DNA of 64,000 nucleotides, taken from Pseudomonas costantinii. GTDB lineage: Bacteria; Pseudomonadota; Gammaproteobacteria; Pseudomonadales; Pseudomonadaceae. Position numbers and translations under genes: made by a program. Of this stretch, positions 8,374-16,821 are shown one piece after another. The notes under the pieces were generated by a model that worked only from the letters and a program-made list of their open reading frames with translations, ran no database searches and was not told the origin of the DNA. Positions within the stretch are counted from its first letter, which is position 1. Every line of letters begins with the position of its first letter. Where the stretch lies: contig NZ_MDDR01000036.1 of NCBI RefSeq assembly GCF_001870435.1, positions 124,001-188,000 of the forward strand, read 5' to 3'.

Positions 8374-9189
8374 TTAGCGCTTCAGCGAGGCCGGCAGGTG
8401 CGGCTGGATCGCCGTCAGTACTGCCTTGAAGCATTTGGTGTTACCGGCTACCACGTGGCCTTTTTCCAGGAAGTCGTGACCACCGGTGAAGTCGCTCACC
8501 AGGCCGCCAGCCTCTTGAATCAGCAGGGCGCCTGCAGCCATGTCCCACTCGGACAGGCCCGACTCCCAGAACGCATCGAAACGACCAGCGGCGACGTAAG
8601 CCAGGTCCAGGCTGGCTGCACCGGCGCGACGGATGCCGGCGGTCTGGCCAACCAGGGCGCGGAACATGCCCAGGTAGTTTTCCAGGTTATCCATCTGGTC
8701 GTCACGGAACGGGAAGCCTGTGCCCAGCAGGGCGCCGTCCAGGCTGGTGCGGCCGCTTACACGCAGGCGACGACCATTCAGCTGGGCGCCACGGCCGCGG
8801 CTGGCGGTGAATTCTTCCTGGCGAACCGGGTCCAGAACAACGGCGTGTTCCAGGCGGCCACGGTATTTGCAGGCGATGCTGACAGCAAAGTGTGGGATGC
8901 CGCGCAGGAAGTTGGTGGTGCCATCCAGTGGGTCGATGATCCACAGGTAGTCTTCGCCTTCGCCGCTGCCTTTGTGCAGGCCGGTTTCTTCGCCGAGGAT
9001 GCCGTGGGTAGGGTAGGCCTTGCGCAGAGCGTCGATGATTTTCTGTTCGGCGGCGCGATCCACCTCGGATACATAATCCTTGGCGTCTTTTTCGTCGACC
9101 TTGATGGTATCCAGGCGCTCGATGGAGCGGAAGATCAATTCACTGGCGCTGCGGGCGGCGCGCAGCGCGATATTCAGCATGGGCTGCAT
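8374..9189 (-). CDS. suhB: Inositol-1-monophosphatase family protein SuhB
   Basis: A 271-residue magnesium-dependent phosphatase. The metal-binding motifs are all present: ILGEETG near residue 65, WIIDPLDGTTNFLRG near residue 85 and SEWDMAAGALLIQEAGG near residue 215. In enterobacteria SuhB also joins the rRNA antitermination complex; in P. aeruginosa it is reported to affect virulence gene control. It is divergent from trmJ across 145 bases and ends at a bidirectional terminator. Confidence 0.96.
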   Translation of the reverse strand: MQPMLNIALRAARSASELIFRSIERLDTIKVDEKDAKDYVSEVDRAAEQKIIDALRKAYPTHGILGEETGLHKGSGEGEDYLWIIDPLDGTTNFLRGIPHFAVSIACKYRGRLEHAVVLDPVRQEEFTASRGRGAQLNGRRLRVSGRTSLDGALLGTGFPFRDDQMDNLENYLGMFRALVGQTAGIRRAGAASLDLAYVAAGRFDAFWESGLSEWDMAAGALLIQEAGGLVSDFTGGHDFLEKGHVVAGNTKCFKAVLTAIQPHLPASLKR

Positions 9190-9334
9190 GGATGTGTCAC
9201 CTAAGGTTGTTAAAGAAAGCCGGGCATTCTAGCAGAAACTTTCTTCAGGTGAAGGACGACGTTAGCTTTCATGGCATAACCTTAGGCTGTTCTGTAAGAT
9301 TTGCTCCCCTTTCCCGTGTCCGAGAGCGCCTCCC

Positions 9335-10105
9335 TTGCTGCAAAACATTCGTGTCGTCTTGGTCAATACCAGTCATCCCGGCAATATCGGCGGGGTGGCG
9401 CGAGCCATGAAAAACATGGGGCTGACGCGTCTGGTGCTGGTCGACCCGCGCGTGTTCCCGCATCACGAGGCCGATGCCCGCGCATCCGGCGCCAACGATC
9501 TGCTTGAAAAAGCCCAGGTTGTCGCCACCTTGGAAGATGCCTTGGTCGGCTGCAACCTGGTGCTTGGCACCAGTGCTCGTGACCGTCGCATCCCTTGGCC
9601 ATTGCTGGATCCGCGTGAGTGCGGGACCAAAGTGGTGGAAGAAGCGGCCGGCGGTGCTGAAATTGCCTTGGTGTTTGGTCGTGAAGACTCCGGCCTGACC
9701 AATGAAGAGCTGCAGCGATGTCATTACCACGTGCACATTCCATCAGACCCGGAGTTCAGCTCGTTGAACCTCGGGGCGGCGGTGCAGGTGTTGAGTTATG
9801 AAGTGCGCATGGCCTGGCTGGCCGCAGAAGGGCAGCCGAGCAAGGTGGAAAAGGACGAGGTTGCATCGACCAAAAGTGGTGAGCTGGCCACCATGGACGA
9901 GTTGGAGCGATTCTATGAGCACCTGGAGCAAACCCTGGTGGCCATCGAATTCCTTGATCCTGAAAAACCACGGCACTTGATGGCGCGTCTGCGTCGCCTG
10001 TACGGGCGCAGCTCGGTCAGTCGAGCGGAAATGAATATATTGCGTGGCATCCTCACGGAAACCCAAAAAGCGGCCCGTGGTGAGCTTCTTAAGCGGAAGG
10101 ATTAA
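9335..10105 (+). CDS. trmJ: tRNA (cytidine/uridine-2'-O-)-methyltransferase TrmJ
   Basis: SPOUT-class methyltransferase that 2'-O-methylates nucleotide 32 of tRNAs. The product is 256 residues starting at TTG 9335, giving MLQNIRVVLVNTSHPGNIGG, the conserved N-terminus of the family. No in-frame ATG or GTG gives this beginning. The knotted SAM site is represented by IALVFGREDSGLTNEEL near residue 115 and by SLNLGAAVQVLSYEVR near residue 145. cysE begins 2 bases after the stop, so the two are probably co-transcribed. Confidence 0.95.
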   Translation: MLQNIRVVLVNTSHPGNIGGVARAMKNMGLTRLVLVDPRVFPHHEADARASGANDLLEKAQVVATLEDALVGCNLVLGTSARDRRIPWPLLDPRECGTKVVEEAAGGAEIALVFGREDSGLTNEELQRCHYHVHIPSDPEFSSLNLGAAVQVLSYEVRMAWLAAEGQPSKVEKDEVASTKSGELATMDELERFYEHLEQTLVAIEFLDPEKPRHLMARLRRLYGRSSVSRAEMNILRGILTETQKAARGELLKRKD

Positions 10106-10107
10106 AA

Positions 10108-10890
10108 ATGTTCGAGCGTTTGCGAGAAGATATCCAGAGTGTTTTCCACCGTGATCCGGCGGCGCGCAATGCCTTTGAAGTGCTGACGTGCTACCCGGGC
10201 ATGCACGCTATCTGGATTCACCGCCTGTCCGGCGCCTTGTGGGGTATGGGTTGGAAATGGCTGGCGCGGCTGGTGTCGAACTTTGGTCGCTGGCTGACCG
10301 GGATCGAGATTCACCCGGGGGCTAAGGTGGGGCGTCGTTTCTTTATCGACCATGGGATGGGTATCGTCATTGGCGAAACCGCCGAGATTGGTGATGACGT
10401 GACTCTCTACCAGGGTGTGACCTTGGGTGGCACCAGTTGGAATAAAGGCAAGCGCCACCCAACATTGGGCGACGGCGTGGTAGTGGGGGCGGGCGCCAAG
10501 GTGCTCGGTCCGTTTACTGTCGGTGCGGGCGCCAAGGTTGGTTCAAACGCTGTAGTAACCAAGGCTGTACCGCCTGGCGCAACCGTGGTGGGTATTCCTG
10601 GCCGAATCATCGTCAAGCCGGAAGTCGGCGACGAGCAGGAAGCCAAGCGCAAGGCGATGGCCGAGAAAATCGGCTTCGATGCCTACGGCGTCAGCGAAGA
10701 CATGCCCGACCCGGTGGCTCGTGCCATCGGTCAGTTGCTCGACCATCTGCAGGCGGTGGACGGCAAGCTGGATGGTATGTGCGGCGCGTTGAAGGACCTG
10801 GGCAGTACCTACTGTGCGAAGGATCTGCCTGAGTTGCGCGAAGAAGACTTCGCTGAAATCAAGAGTGAAACCGCTACTAAGGCGAGCTAA
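10108..10890 (+). CDS. cysE: Serine O-acetyltransferase
   Basis: CysE makes O-acetylserine from serine and acetyl-CoA, the first committed step to cysteine. The product is 260 residues. The N-terminal helical part (MFERLREDIQSVFHRDPAAR) precedes a left-handed beta-helix of hexapeptide repeats with the active-site region FIDHGMGIVIGETAEIGDDVTLYQGVTLGG split around residues 90-115. The C-terminal tail is longer than in E. coli. It lies directly upstream of the isc operon, whose desulfurase IscS uses cysteine. Confidence 0.96.
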   Translation: MFERLREDIQSVFHRDPAARNAFEVLTCYPGMHAIWIHRLSGALWGMGWKWLARLVSNFGRWLTGIEIHPGAKVGRRFFIDHGMGIVIGETAEIGDDVTLYQGVTLGGTSWNKGKRHPTLGDGVVVGAGAKVLGPFTVGAGAKVGSNAVVTKAVPPGATVVGIPGRIIVKPEVGDEQEAKRKAMAEKIGFDAYGVSEDMPDPVARAIGQLLDHLQAVDGKLDGMCGALKDLGSTYCAKDLPELREEDFAEIKSETATKAS

Positions 10891-10915
10891 ATCTCGAGGC
10901 CGATACATGCCCCTC

Positions 10916-10943
10916 TGTGGGAGCAGGCAAGACAGCTCCCACA
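10916..10943. repeat. REP-like palindrome downstream of cysE
   Basis: TGTGGGAGC and GCTCCCACA are perfect inverted arms around AGGCAAGACA. It could also act as the 3' end hairpin of the trmJ-cysE transcript. Confidence 0.65.
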
Positions 10944-11039
10944 TTTGACCTCCGTTGGTCCCGCCATTCCCATTCAGCCCTGTTCCTGCTGTTCGATCCA
11001 TCCCCATCCTGCTATGATTCGCGCGCCCTTTTTGCGGGT

Positions 11040-11089
11040 AATCCTGACTAAAGTACTAGGTCTTATAGTTGACTTAAATACTCGGGAAT
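11040..11089 (+). promoter_or_regulatory. Two abutting IscR type 1 binding sites
   Basis: Two 25-base sites lie end to end. The first, 11040-11064, has CCTGACTAAAGTACTAGG. The second, 11065-11089, has ATAGTTGACTTAAATACTCG followed by GGAAT. Both fit the IscR [2Fe-2S] site pattern ATAxYYGACTRWWWYAxTC, and the second is close to the E. coli iscR site. The second overlaps the -35 of the iscR promoter, so repression by cluster-loaded IscR is expected. Confidence 0.85.
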
Positions 11090-11097
11090 CGCATACT
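11069..11097 (+). promoter_or_regulatory. Promoter of the isc operon
   Basis: TTGACT (11069-11074), a 17-base spacer and CATACT (11092-11097). The -35 lies inside the second IscR site. The iscR ATG is 34 bases after the -10. Confidence 0.75.
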
Positions 11098-11130
11098 TGC
11101 TCCCATTCTGAAACACCTTGGTACTTGTCC

Positions 11131-11622
11131 ATGAGACTGACTACAAAAGGCCGATACGCGGTAACAGCCATGCTTGACTTGGCATTGCACGCGCAAACTG
11201 GGCCGGTGTCCCTGGCCGATATCTCCGAGCGCCAAGGCATTTCCCTGTCCTACCTCGAGCAACTGTTCGCCAAATTGCGTCGCAGCAACTTGGTTTCCAG
11301 CGTGCGCGGGCCGGGTGGCGGCTATCAACTGTCCCGCGATATGCAGGGCATCCAGGTAGCCCAAGTGATCGACGCGGTCAACGAGTCCGTCGATGCCACC
11401 AAATGCCAGGGCCTGGGTGATTGCCATGCTGGCGACACCTGCCTGACGCACCACTTGTGGTGTGACTTGAGCCTGCAGATCCATGAGTTTTTGAGTGGTA
11501 TCAGCTTGGCTGATCTTGTGACTCGCCGTGAGGTGCAAGAAGTAGCCCAGCGTCAGGACCAGCGCCGTTGCAACACCAAGGCGCCGCGTCTGGACAAGAT
11601 TGAAGCGTCCGCCGTCGAGTGA
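11131..11622 (+). CDS. iscR: Iron-sulfur cluster sensor and regulator IscR
   Basis: Rrf2-family regulator that binds a [2Fe-2S] cluster and represses the isc operon. The product is 163 residues from ATG 11131, giving MRLTTKGRYAVTAMLDLALH. The winged helix spans about residues 1-80. The cluster ligands Cys92, Cys98, Cys104 and His107 (CQGLGDCHAGDTCLTHH) are intact. An earlier in-frame start would run through the IscR sites and is not credible. It heads iscRSUA-hscBA-fdx-iscX. Confidence 0.98.
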   Translation: MRLTTKGRYAVTAMLDLALHAQTGPVSLADISERQGISLSYLEQLFAKLRRSNLVSSVRGPGGGYQLSRDMQGIQVAQVIDAVNESVDATKCQGLGDCHAGDTCLTHHLWCDLSLQIHEFLSGISLADLVTRREVQEVAQRQDQRRCNTKAPRLDKIEASAVE

Positions 11623-11672
11623 CAGCCGAAGAGCTAACGGCACGCCAGCCAGCCTGATTTAGGAGAAAGTCC

Positions 11673-12887
11673 ATGAAATTGCCGATTTACCTTGATTACT
11701 CAGCGACCACCCCGGTTGATCCGCGTGTCGCGCAAAAGATGAGCGAATGCCTGCTGGTTGACGGAAACTTCGGCAACCCGGCCTCCCGTTCCCACGTATT
11801 CGGCTGGAAAGCCGAGGAAGCGGTCGAGAACGCTCGTCGCCAAGTCGCCGACCTGGTCAACGCCGACCCGCGCGAAATCGTCTGGACCTCCGGTGCTACT
11901 GAGTCCGACAACCTGGCAATCAAGGGTGCGGCGCATTTCTACGCGACCAAAGGCAAACACCTGATCACCACCAAGATTGAGCACAAGGCTGTCCTTGACA
12001 CCATGCGCCAACTGGAGCGTGAAGGTTTCGAGGTCACCTACCTTGAGCCAACCACCGACGGCATCGTAACGCCTGCGATGATCGAAGCTGCGATGCGTGA
12101 AGACACCATCCTGGTTTCCGTGATCCACGTGAACAACGAAATCGGCACTATCAACGACATCGCGGCCATCGGCGAGCTGACCCGCTCCAAAGGTGTGCTG
12201 CTTCACGTCGACGCCGCTCAGTCCACCGGCAAGGTCGATATCGACCTGTCGAAACTGAAAGTCGACCTGATGTCGTTCTCCGCCCACAAGACCTACGGCC
12301 CTAAAGGCATCGGCGCGCTGTACGTGAGCCGCAAGCCTCGCGTGCGTATCGAAGCCACCATGCATGGCGGCGGTCACGAGCGCGGCATGCGTTCCGGCAC
12401 CCTGGCGACCCACCAGATCGTCGGCATGGGTGAAGCCTTCCGTGTAGCCAAAGAAGACATGGCTGCCGAAAACGTGCGCATCAAGGCCCTGAGCGATCGC
12501 TTCTACAAGCAGGTCGAGAACCTTGAAGAGCTGTACATCAATGGCAGCATGACTGCCCGTGTACCGCACAACCTGAATTTGAGCTTCAACTATGTCGAAG
12601 GCGAGTCGCTGATCATGGCGCTCAAGGACTTGGCGGTTTCGTCCGGCTCGGCCTGCACCTCGGCCTCGCTTGAGCCTTCGTATGTTCTGCGCGCCCTGGG
12701 CCGCAACGACGAACTGGCACACAGCTCGATCCGCTTTACGTTCGGCCGCTTCACCACTGAAGAACAAGTCGACTACGCCGCGCAGAAAGTCTGCGAGGCC
12801 GTCAACAAGCTGCGCGTTCTGTCGCCGCTGTGGGACATGTTCAAAGACGGTGTCGATATTTCCAAGATCGAGTGGGCGGCACACTAA
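11673..12887 (+). CDS. iscS: Cysteine desulfurase
   Basis: PLP enzyme that removes sulfur from cysteine and passes the persulfide to IscU and other acceptors. The product is 404 residues, the standard length. PLP lysine is Lys206 in SFSAHKTYGPKG, and the persulfide-forming Cys328 is in SSGSACTSASLEPSYV on the mobile loop. TAGGAGAAAG precedes ATG 11673. It lies 50 bases after iscR and is followed by a structured 99-base gap before iscU. Confidence 0.99.
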   Translation: MKLPIYLDYSATTPVDPRVAQKMSECLLVDGNFGNPASRSHVFGWKAEEAVENARRQVADLVNADPREIVWTSGATESDNLAIKGAAHFYATKGKHLITTKIEHKAVLDTMRQLEREGFEVTYLEPTTDGIVTPAMIEAAMREDTILVSVIHVNNEIGTINDIAAIGELTRSKGVLLHVDAAQSTGKVDIDLSKLKVDLMSFSAHKTYGPKGIGALYVSRKPRVRIEATMHGGGHERGMRSGTLATHQIVGMGEAFRVAKEDMAAENVRIKALSDRFYKQVENLEELYINGSMTARVPHNLNLSFNYVEGESLIMALKDLAVSSGSACTSASLEPSYVLRALGRNDELAHSSIRFTFGRFTTEEQVDYAAQKVCEAVNKLRVLSPLWDMFKDGVDISKIEWAAH

Positions 12888-12910
12888 ATATAGAAGCCGC
12901 CACCCAAGCT

Positions 12911-12948
12911 CTGTAGGAACGTGGCGGAAAACGCAGGCGTTTCTACAG
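12911..12948 (+). other. Hairpin in the iscS-iscU gap
   Basis: CTGTAGGAACG (12911-12921) pairs with CGTTTCTACAG (12938-12948) with one G-T wobble. Flanking GCTCT (12908-12912) and AGAGC (12955-12959) could form an alternative outer helix. There is no T-run, so it is more likely an mRNA-processing or stability structure than a terminator. Confidence 0.5.
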
Positions 12949-12986
12949 GGTTCCAGAGCGGCCCTGATGAGTGAGGATTCAGTACC

Positions 12987-13373
12987 ATGGCTTACAGCGA
13001 AAAGGTCATCGACCACTACGAAAACCCGCGCAACGTCGGCAAGATGAACGCGGAAGACCCTGATGTCGGCACTGGCATGGTCGGCGCTCCGGCGTGCGGC
13101 GACGTTATGCGCCTGCAGATCAAAGTCAACGAAGCTGGCGTTATCGAAGATGCCAAGTTCAAGACCTACGGCTGCGGTTCGGCTATCGCCTCCAGCTCCC
13201 TGGCGACCGAATGGATGAAAGGCAAGACCCTGGATGAGGCTGTGACTATCAGCAACACCCAGCTGGCCGAAGAACTGGCCTTGCCGCCAGTGAAAATCCA
13301 CTGCTCGGTACTCGCAGAAGACGCCATCAAGGCGGCCGTTCGCGACTACAAGCAGAAGAAAGGCTTGATCTAA
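12987..13373 (+). CDS. iscU: Iron-sulfur cluster scaffold IscU
   Basis: Scaffold on which the [2Fe-2S] cluster is built from IscS sulfur and iron. The product is 128 residues. The cluster ligands are Cys37 (APACGDVM), Cys63 (YGCGSA) and Cys106 (KIHCSVLA). LPPVK at residues 99-103 is the HscA chaperone recognition motif. It starts at ATG 12987 and is followed by iscA. Confidence 0.99.
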   Translation: MAYSEKVIDHYENPRNVGKMNAEDPDVGTGMVGAPACGDVMRLQIKVNEAGVIEDAKFKTYGCGSAIASSSLATEWMKGKTLDEAVTISNTQLAEELALPPVKIHCSVLAEDAIKAAVRDYKQKKGLI

Positions 13374-13401
13374 GCATTTGGCGACGAGTAAGGAGTCAAC
13401 G

Positions 13402-13725
13402 ATGGCTATCAGCATGACAGAAGCGGCCGCGCGGCACGTGCGACGCTCCCTGGATGGGCGCGGTAAAGGTGAGGGGATTCGTCTGGGTGTACGCACCACA
13501 GGCTGTTCCGGCCTTGCCTACGTGCTGGAGTTTGTCGACGAGGTGGTTGCGGAAGACCAGGTGTTCGAAAGTCACGGCGAGAAAGTGATCATCGACCCTA
13601 AGAGCCTGACCTATCTGGATGGCACCGAGCTTGACTTCGTCAAGGAAGGGTTGAACGAAGGCTTCAAGTTCAACAACCCCAACGTACGCGGTGAATGTGG
13701 CTGCGGCGAAAGCTTCAACATCTGA
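13402..13725 (+). CDS. iscA: Iron-sulfur cluster assembly protein IscA
   Basis: A-type carrier that accepts and delivers iron or Fe-S clusters. The product is 107 residues from ATG 13402, supported by TAAGGAG ten bases upstream; the in-frame codon at 13378 would add a non-family extension. The three conserved cysteines are in TTGCSGLAYVLEF near residue 35 and GECGCGESFNI at the C-terminus. Confidence 0.98.
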   Translation: MAISMTEAAARHVRRSLDGRGKGEGIRLGVRTTGCSGLAYVLEFVDEVVAEDQVFESHGEKVIIDPKSLTYLDGTELDFVKEGLNEGFKFNNPNVRGECGCGESFNI

Positions 13726-13733
13726 GGCTATTT

Positions 13734-14255
13734 GTGGGTACTCCTTGTCATTTCGCTTTATTCGAGATGCAGCCGAGTTTTCGGCTGGACCTCGAGCAGC
13801 TTGCTACGCGCTACCGTGAATTGGCGCGTGGCGTGCACCCAGACCGCTTTGCTGACGCTTCCGAGCGTGAGCAGCGCATGGCGCTGGAGCAATCTGCCAA
13901 CCTTAACGAAGCCTATCAGACGCTGAAAAACCCGCCGAAACGCGCGCGCTATCTGCTTGCGATGAACGGTGGCGAGCTGCCGCTCGAAGTCACGGTCCAC
14001 GATCCGGACTTCCTGATGCAGCAGATGCAGTGGCGCGAAGAGCTCGAAGACTTGCAGGACGAGGCCGATATGGCCGGTGTCGCAGTTTTCAAGCGTCGTC
14101 TGAAAGTGGCCCAGGATGAGCTTAACGAAAGCTTTGCAGCCTGTTGGAATGATGCGGCGCAACGTGAACAGGCTGAACGCCTGATGCGGCGCATGCAGTT
14201 TCTCGACAAGCTCACCTACGAAGTGCGCCAGCTAGAAGAGCGCCTCGACGATTAA
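13734..14255 (+). CDS. hscB: Co-chaperone HscB
   Basis: J-domain partner of HscA that brings IscU to the chaperone. The product is 173 residues from GTG 13734, which gives the conserved beginning MGTPCHFALFEMQPSF. The HPD motif is in LARGVHPDRFAD near residue 35, and the C-terminal three-helix IscU-binding domain follows from about residue 80. The start is 8 bases after iscA. Confidence 0.96.
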   Translation: MGTPCHFALFEMQPSFRLDLEQLATRYRELARGVHPDRFADASEREQRMALEQSANLNEAYQTLKNPPKRARYLLAMNGGELPLEVTVHDPDFLMQQMQWREELEDLQDEADMAGVAVFKRRLKVAQDELNESFAACWNDAAQREQAERLMRRMQFLDKLTYEVRQLEERLDD

Positions 14256-14306
14256 CCCAGTGCTGCCCGTGTTGCACGCCTGATAGACAGATAAGACCTG
14301 ATTACC

Positions 14307-16169
14307 ATGGCCCTACTGCAAATCGCCGAACCCGGCCAAAGCCCTCAACCGCACCAGCGTCGCCTGGCGGTCGGGATTGACCTGGGCACCACCAACTCCC
14401 TGGTTGCTGCATTGCGCAGCGGCCTGTCCGAGCCGCTGCCCGACGCCGATGGCCAGGTGATCCTGCCGTCCGCCGTGCGCTATCACGCCGATCGCACCGA
14501 AGTGGGTGAGTCGGCCAAGCTGGCAGCGTCTACAGATCCTTTGAATACCGTGCTGTCGGTCAAGCGCTTGATGGGTCGTGGTCTGTCCGACGTCAAACAA
14601 TTGGGCGATCAGCTGCCGTACCGCTTTGTCGGCGGCGAATCCCATATGCCGTTCATCGATACCGTCCAAGGCCCGAAAAGCCCGGTGGAAGTGTCGGCCG
14701 ACATCCTCAAGGTGCTGCGCCAGCGCGCGGAAACCACGTTGGGTGGCGAGCTGGTCGGCGCGGTGATCACGGTTCCGGCGTATTTCGACGATGCTCAGCG
14801 CCAGGCCACCAAGGATGCGGCAAAGCTCGCCGGTCTGAACGTGCTGCGCCTGCTCAACGAGCCGACAGCTGCTGCCGTGGCTTATGGCCTTGATCAGCAC
14901 GCTGAAGGCCTTGTCGCCATCTATGACCTGGGCGGCGGTACTTTTGATATTTCGATCCTGCGCCTGACCGGCGGTGTCTTTGAGGTGCTGGCCACTGGTG
15001 GCGACACTGCCTTGGGTGGCGATGACTTCGATCACGCCATTGCGGGCTGGATCATCACCTGTGCTGGCTTGTCCGCCGACCTGGACCCGGGCGCGCAGCG
15101 CAACTTGCTGCAAACCGCCTGTTCCGCCAAAGAAGCGTTGACTGATGCTGCATCCGTTGAAGTTTCTTACGGTTCTTGGTCTGCTCAGTTGACCCGCGAA
15201 GCCTTCGATTCGTTGATCGAGCCGATGGTCGCTCGTAGTCTTAAAGCTTGCCGTCGCGCGGTGCGTGATTCCGGTATTGAGTTGGAAGACGTTGGTGCTG
15301 TGGTCATGGTCGGCGGTTCGACCCGCGTGCCCCGTGTCCGCGACGCTGTGGCCGAAGCCTTCGGTCGCCAGCCGCTGACGGAAATCGACCCGGATCAAGT
15401 GGTAGCCATTGGTGCTGCGATCCAGGCCGATACCTTGGCGGGCAACAAGCGCGATGGTGGCGAACTGCTTCTGCTCGACGTGATCCCGCTGTCCCTGGGG
15501 CTGGAAACCATGGGTGGCCTGATGGAGAAGGTGATTCCGCGCAACACCACCATTCCCGTCGCTCGCGCCCAGGATTTCACTACTTACAAAGATGGCCAGA
15601 CGGCCATGATGATTCATGTGCTGCAAGGTGAGCGCGAGCTGATCAGCGACTGTCGCTCCCTGGCGCGCTTTGAATTGCGTGGTATCCCGGCCATGGTCGC
15701 GGGGGCTGCGAAGATTCGTGTGACCTTCCAGGTCGACGCCGACGGCCTGCTGAATGTGGCTGCGCGTGAGCTGGGCTCGGGCGTTGAAGCCAGCATCCAG
15801 GTCAAGCCGTCCTACGGCCTGACGGACGGTGAAATCGCCAAGATGCTCAAGGATTCGTTCCAGTACGCCGGTGATGACAAGGTCGCACGCGTTCTGCGTG
15901 AGCAACAAGTGGATGCCCAGCGCCTGCTCGAAGCGGTGCAGGGCGCCCTGGATGCTGACGGCGAGCGCCTGCTGGATGACGAAGAACGCATGGTTATCGA
16001 CCTGCAGATGCAGGAATTGGCTGAACTGATGAAGGGCACCGATGGTTACGCCATCGAGCAGCAGACCAAGCGTCTGTCGCAAGTGACCGATGCTTTTGCC
16101 GCCCGTCGTATGGACCAGTCGGTAAAAGCCGCCCTGGCGGGCCGCAACCTGAATGAAATCGAGGAATAA
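14307..16169 (+). CDS. hscA: Fe-S protein assembly chaperone HscA
   Basis: Specialised Hsp70 that releases clusters from IscU. The product is 620 residues. The ATPase domain starts with VGIDLGTTNSLVAAL near residue 20 and contains YDLGGGTFDISILRL near residue 205 and VVMVGGSTRVPRVR near residue 330. The substrate domain begins after LLLDVIPLSLGLETMGG near residue 390. It lies 51 bases after hscB and 3 bases before fdx. Confidence 0.98.
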   Translation: MALLQIAEPGQSPQPHQRRLAVGIDLGTTNSLVAALRSGLSEPLPDADGQVILPSAVRYHADRTEVGESAKLAASTDPLNTVLSVKRLMGRGLSDVKQLGDQLPYRFVGGESHMPFIDTVQGPKSPVEVSADILKVLRQRAETTLGGELVGAVITVPAYFDDAQRQATKDAAKLAGLNVLRLLNEPTAAAVAYGLDQHAEGLVAIYDLGGGTFDISILRLTGGVFEVLATGGDTALGGDDFDHAIAGWIITCAGLSADLDPGAQRNLLQTACSAKEALTDAASVEVSYGSWSAQLTREAFDSLIEPMVARSLKACRRAVRDSGIELEDVGAVVMVGGSTRVPRVRDAVAEAFGRQPLTEIDPDQVVAIGAAIQADTLAGNKRDGGELLLLDVIPLSLGLETMGGLMEKVIPRNTTIPVARAQDFTTYKDGQTAMMIHVLQGERELISDCRSLARFELRGIPAMVAGAAKIRVTFQVDADGLLNVAARELGSGVEASIQVKPSYGLTDGEIAKMLKDSFQYAGDDKVARVLREQQVDAQRLLEAVQGALDADGERLLDDEERMVIDLQMQELAELMKGTDGYAIEQQTKRLSQVTDAFAARRMDQSVKAALAGRNLNEIEE

Positions 16170-16172
16170 TTA

Positions 16173-16514
16173 ATGCCGCAGGTCATTTTTCTGCCACACG
16201 CCGAGCATTGCCCGGACGGTATGGTCGTGGAGGCTGAGACCGGCAAGTCCATCCTCGAAGTTGCCCATGACAACCACATTGAGATCGAAAGTGCCTGCGG
16301 CGGTGTCTGCGCCTGCACCACCTGTCACTGCATCATTCGCGAGGGTTTTAATACCCTGGAAGAGGCTGACGAGCTGGAAGAGGACTTTCTTGATCGCGCC
16401 TGGGGCCTGGAAGCGCATTCGCGCCTAAGCTGTCAGGCAAAGGTCGGGACTGAAGACATTACCGTCGAAATTCCTAAATATTCGCTCAACCATGCGGCCG
16501 AAGCGCCGCATTGA
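16173..16514 (+). CDS. fdx: Isc [2Fe-2S] ferredoxin
   Basis: Adrenodoxin-type ferredoxin that supplies electrons for cluster assembly. The product is 113 residues. Cluster ligands Cys42, Cys48, Cys51 and Cys87 lie in ACGGVCACTTCHC and RLSCQAKV; the extra Cys46 is also common in this family. It begins 3 bases after hscA and ends 14 bases before iscX. Confidence 0.98.
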   Translation: MPQVIFLPHAEHCPDGMVVEAETGKSILEVAHDNHIEIESACGGVCACTTCHCIIREGFNTLEEADELEEDFLDRAWGLEAHSRLSCQAKVGTEDITVEIPKYSLNHAAEAPH

Positions 16515-16528
16515 TTCAAGGAAATGTC

Positions 16529-16729
16529 ATGAGCCTGAAATGGGTTGATGTACAAGAAATCGCTATACAGCTTGCTGAAGCCCACCCGGACGTCAACCCT
16601 CTGTCGGTGAACTTCGTCACGCTGCGTGATCTGGTGATGGCGCTGCCGGAATTCGACGACATCCCGGACCGGGGTGGCGAAAAGGTTCTGGAGGCGATTC
16701 AAGGCCTGTGGATCGAAGAAGCAGACTGA
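16529..16729 (+). CDS. iscX: Fe-S assembly protein IscX
   Basis: Small acidic protein of 66 residues that binds IscS and modulates cluster assembly. It starts at ATG 16529 with CAAGGAAAT upstream and gives MSLKWVDVQEIAIQLAE; an in-frame TTG at 16511 is less likely. The conserved DIPDRGGEKVLEAIQGLWIEE end is present. It is the last gene of the isc operon; a hairpin lies 34 bases beyond. Confidence 0.96.
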   Translation: MSLKWVDVQEIAIQLAEAHPDVNPLSVNFVTLRDLVMALPEFDDIPDRGGEKVLEAIQGLWIEEAD

Positions 16730-16762
16730 GCCGCCTTTTTACGCAGTTAGGCAATACCCAAT

Positions 16763-16795
16763 AACCCGCGTATAATTCGCGGGTTTAATTTTTCG
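16763..16795 (+). terminator. Isc operon terminator overlapping a TATAAT box
   Basis: AACCCGCG (16763-16770) and CGCGGGTT (16778-16785) form an 8-bp stem followed by TAATTTTT. The loop TATAATT contains a perfect -10 hexamer (16771-16776), placed 46 bases upstream of the ndk start. The element may both end the isc transcript and form part of the ndk promoter. Confidence 0.75.
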
Positions 16796-16821
16796 TAAAT
16801 TACCGTTTCTGGAGTTACACC

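Noticed and set aside
14313..16082. Long antisense frame over hscA, with similar ones over iscS, guaA and treC
   Set aside because: Same mirror effect; no start context, no family motif, and the sense frames are well-known enzymes.
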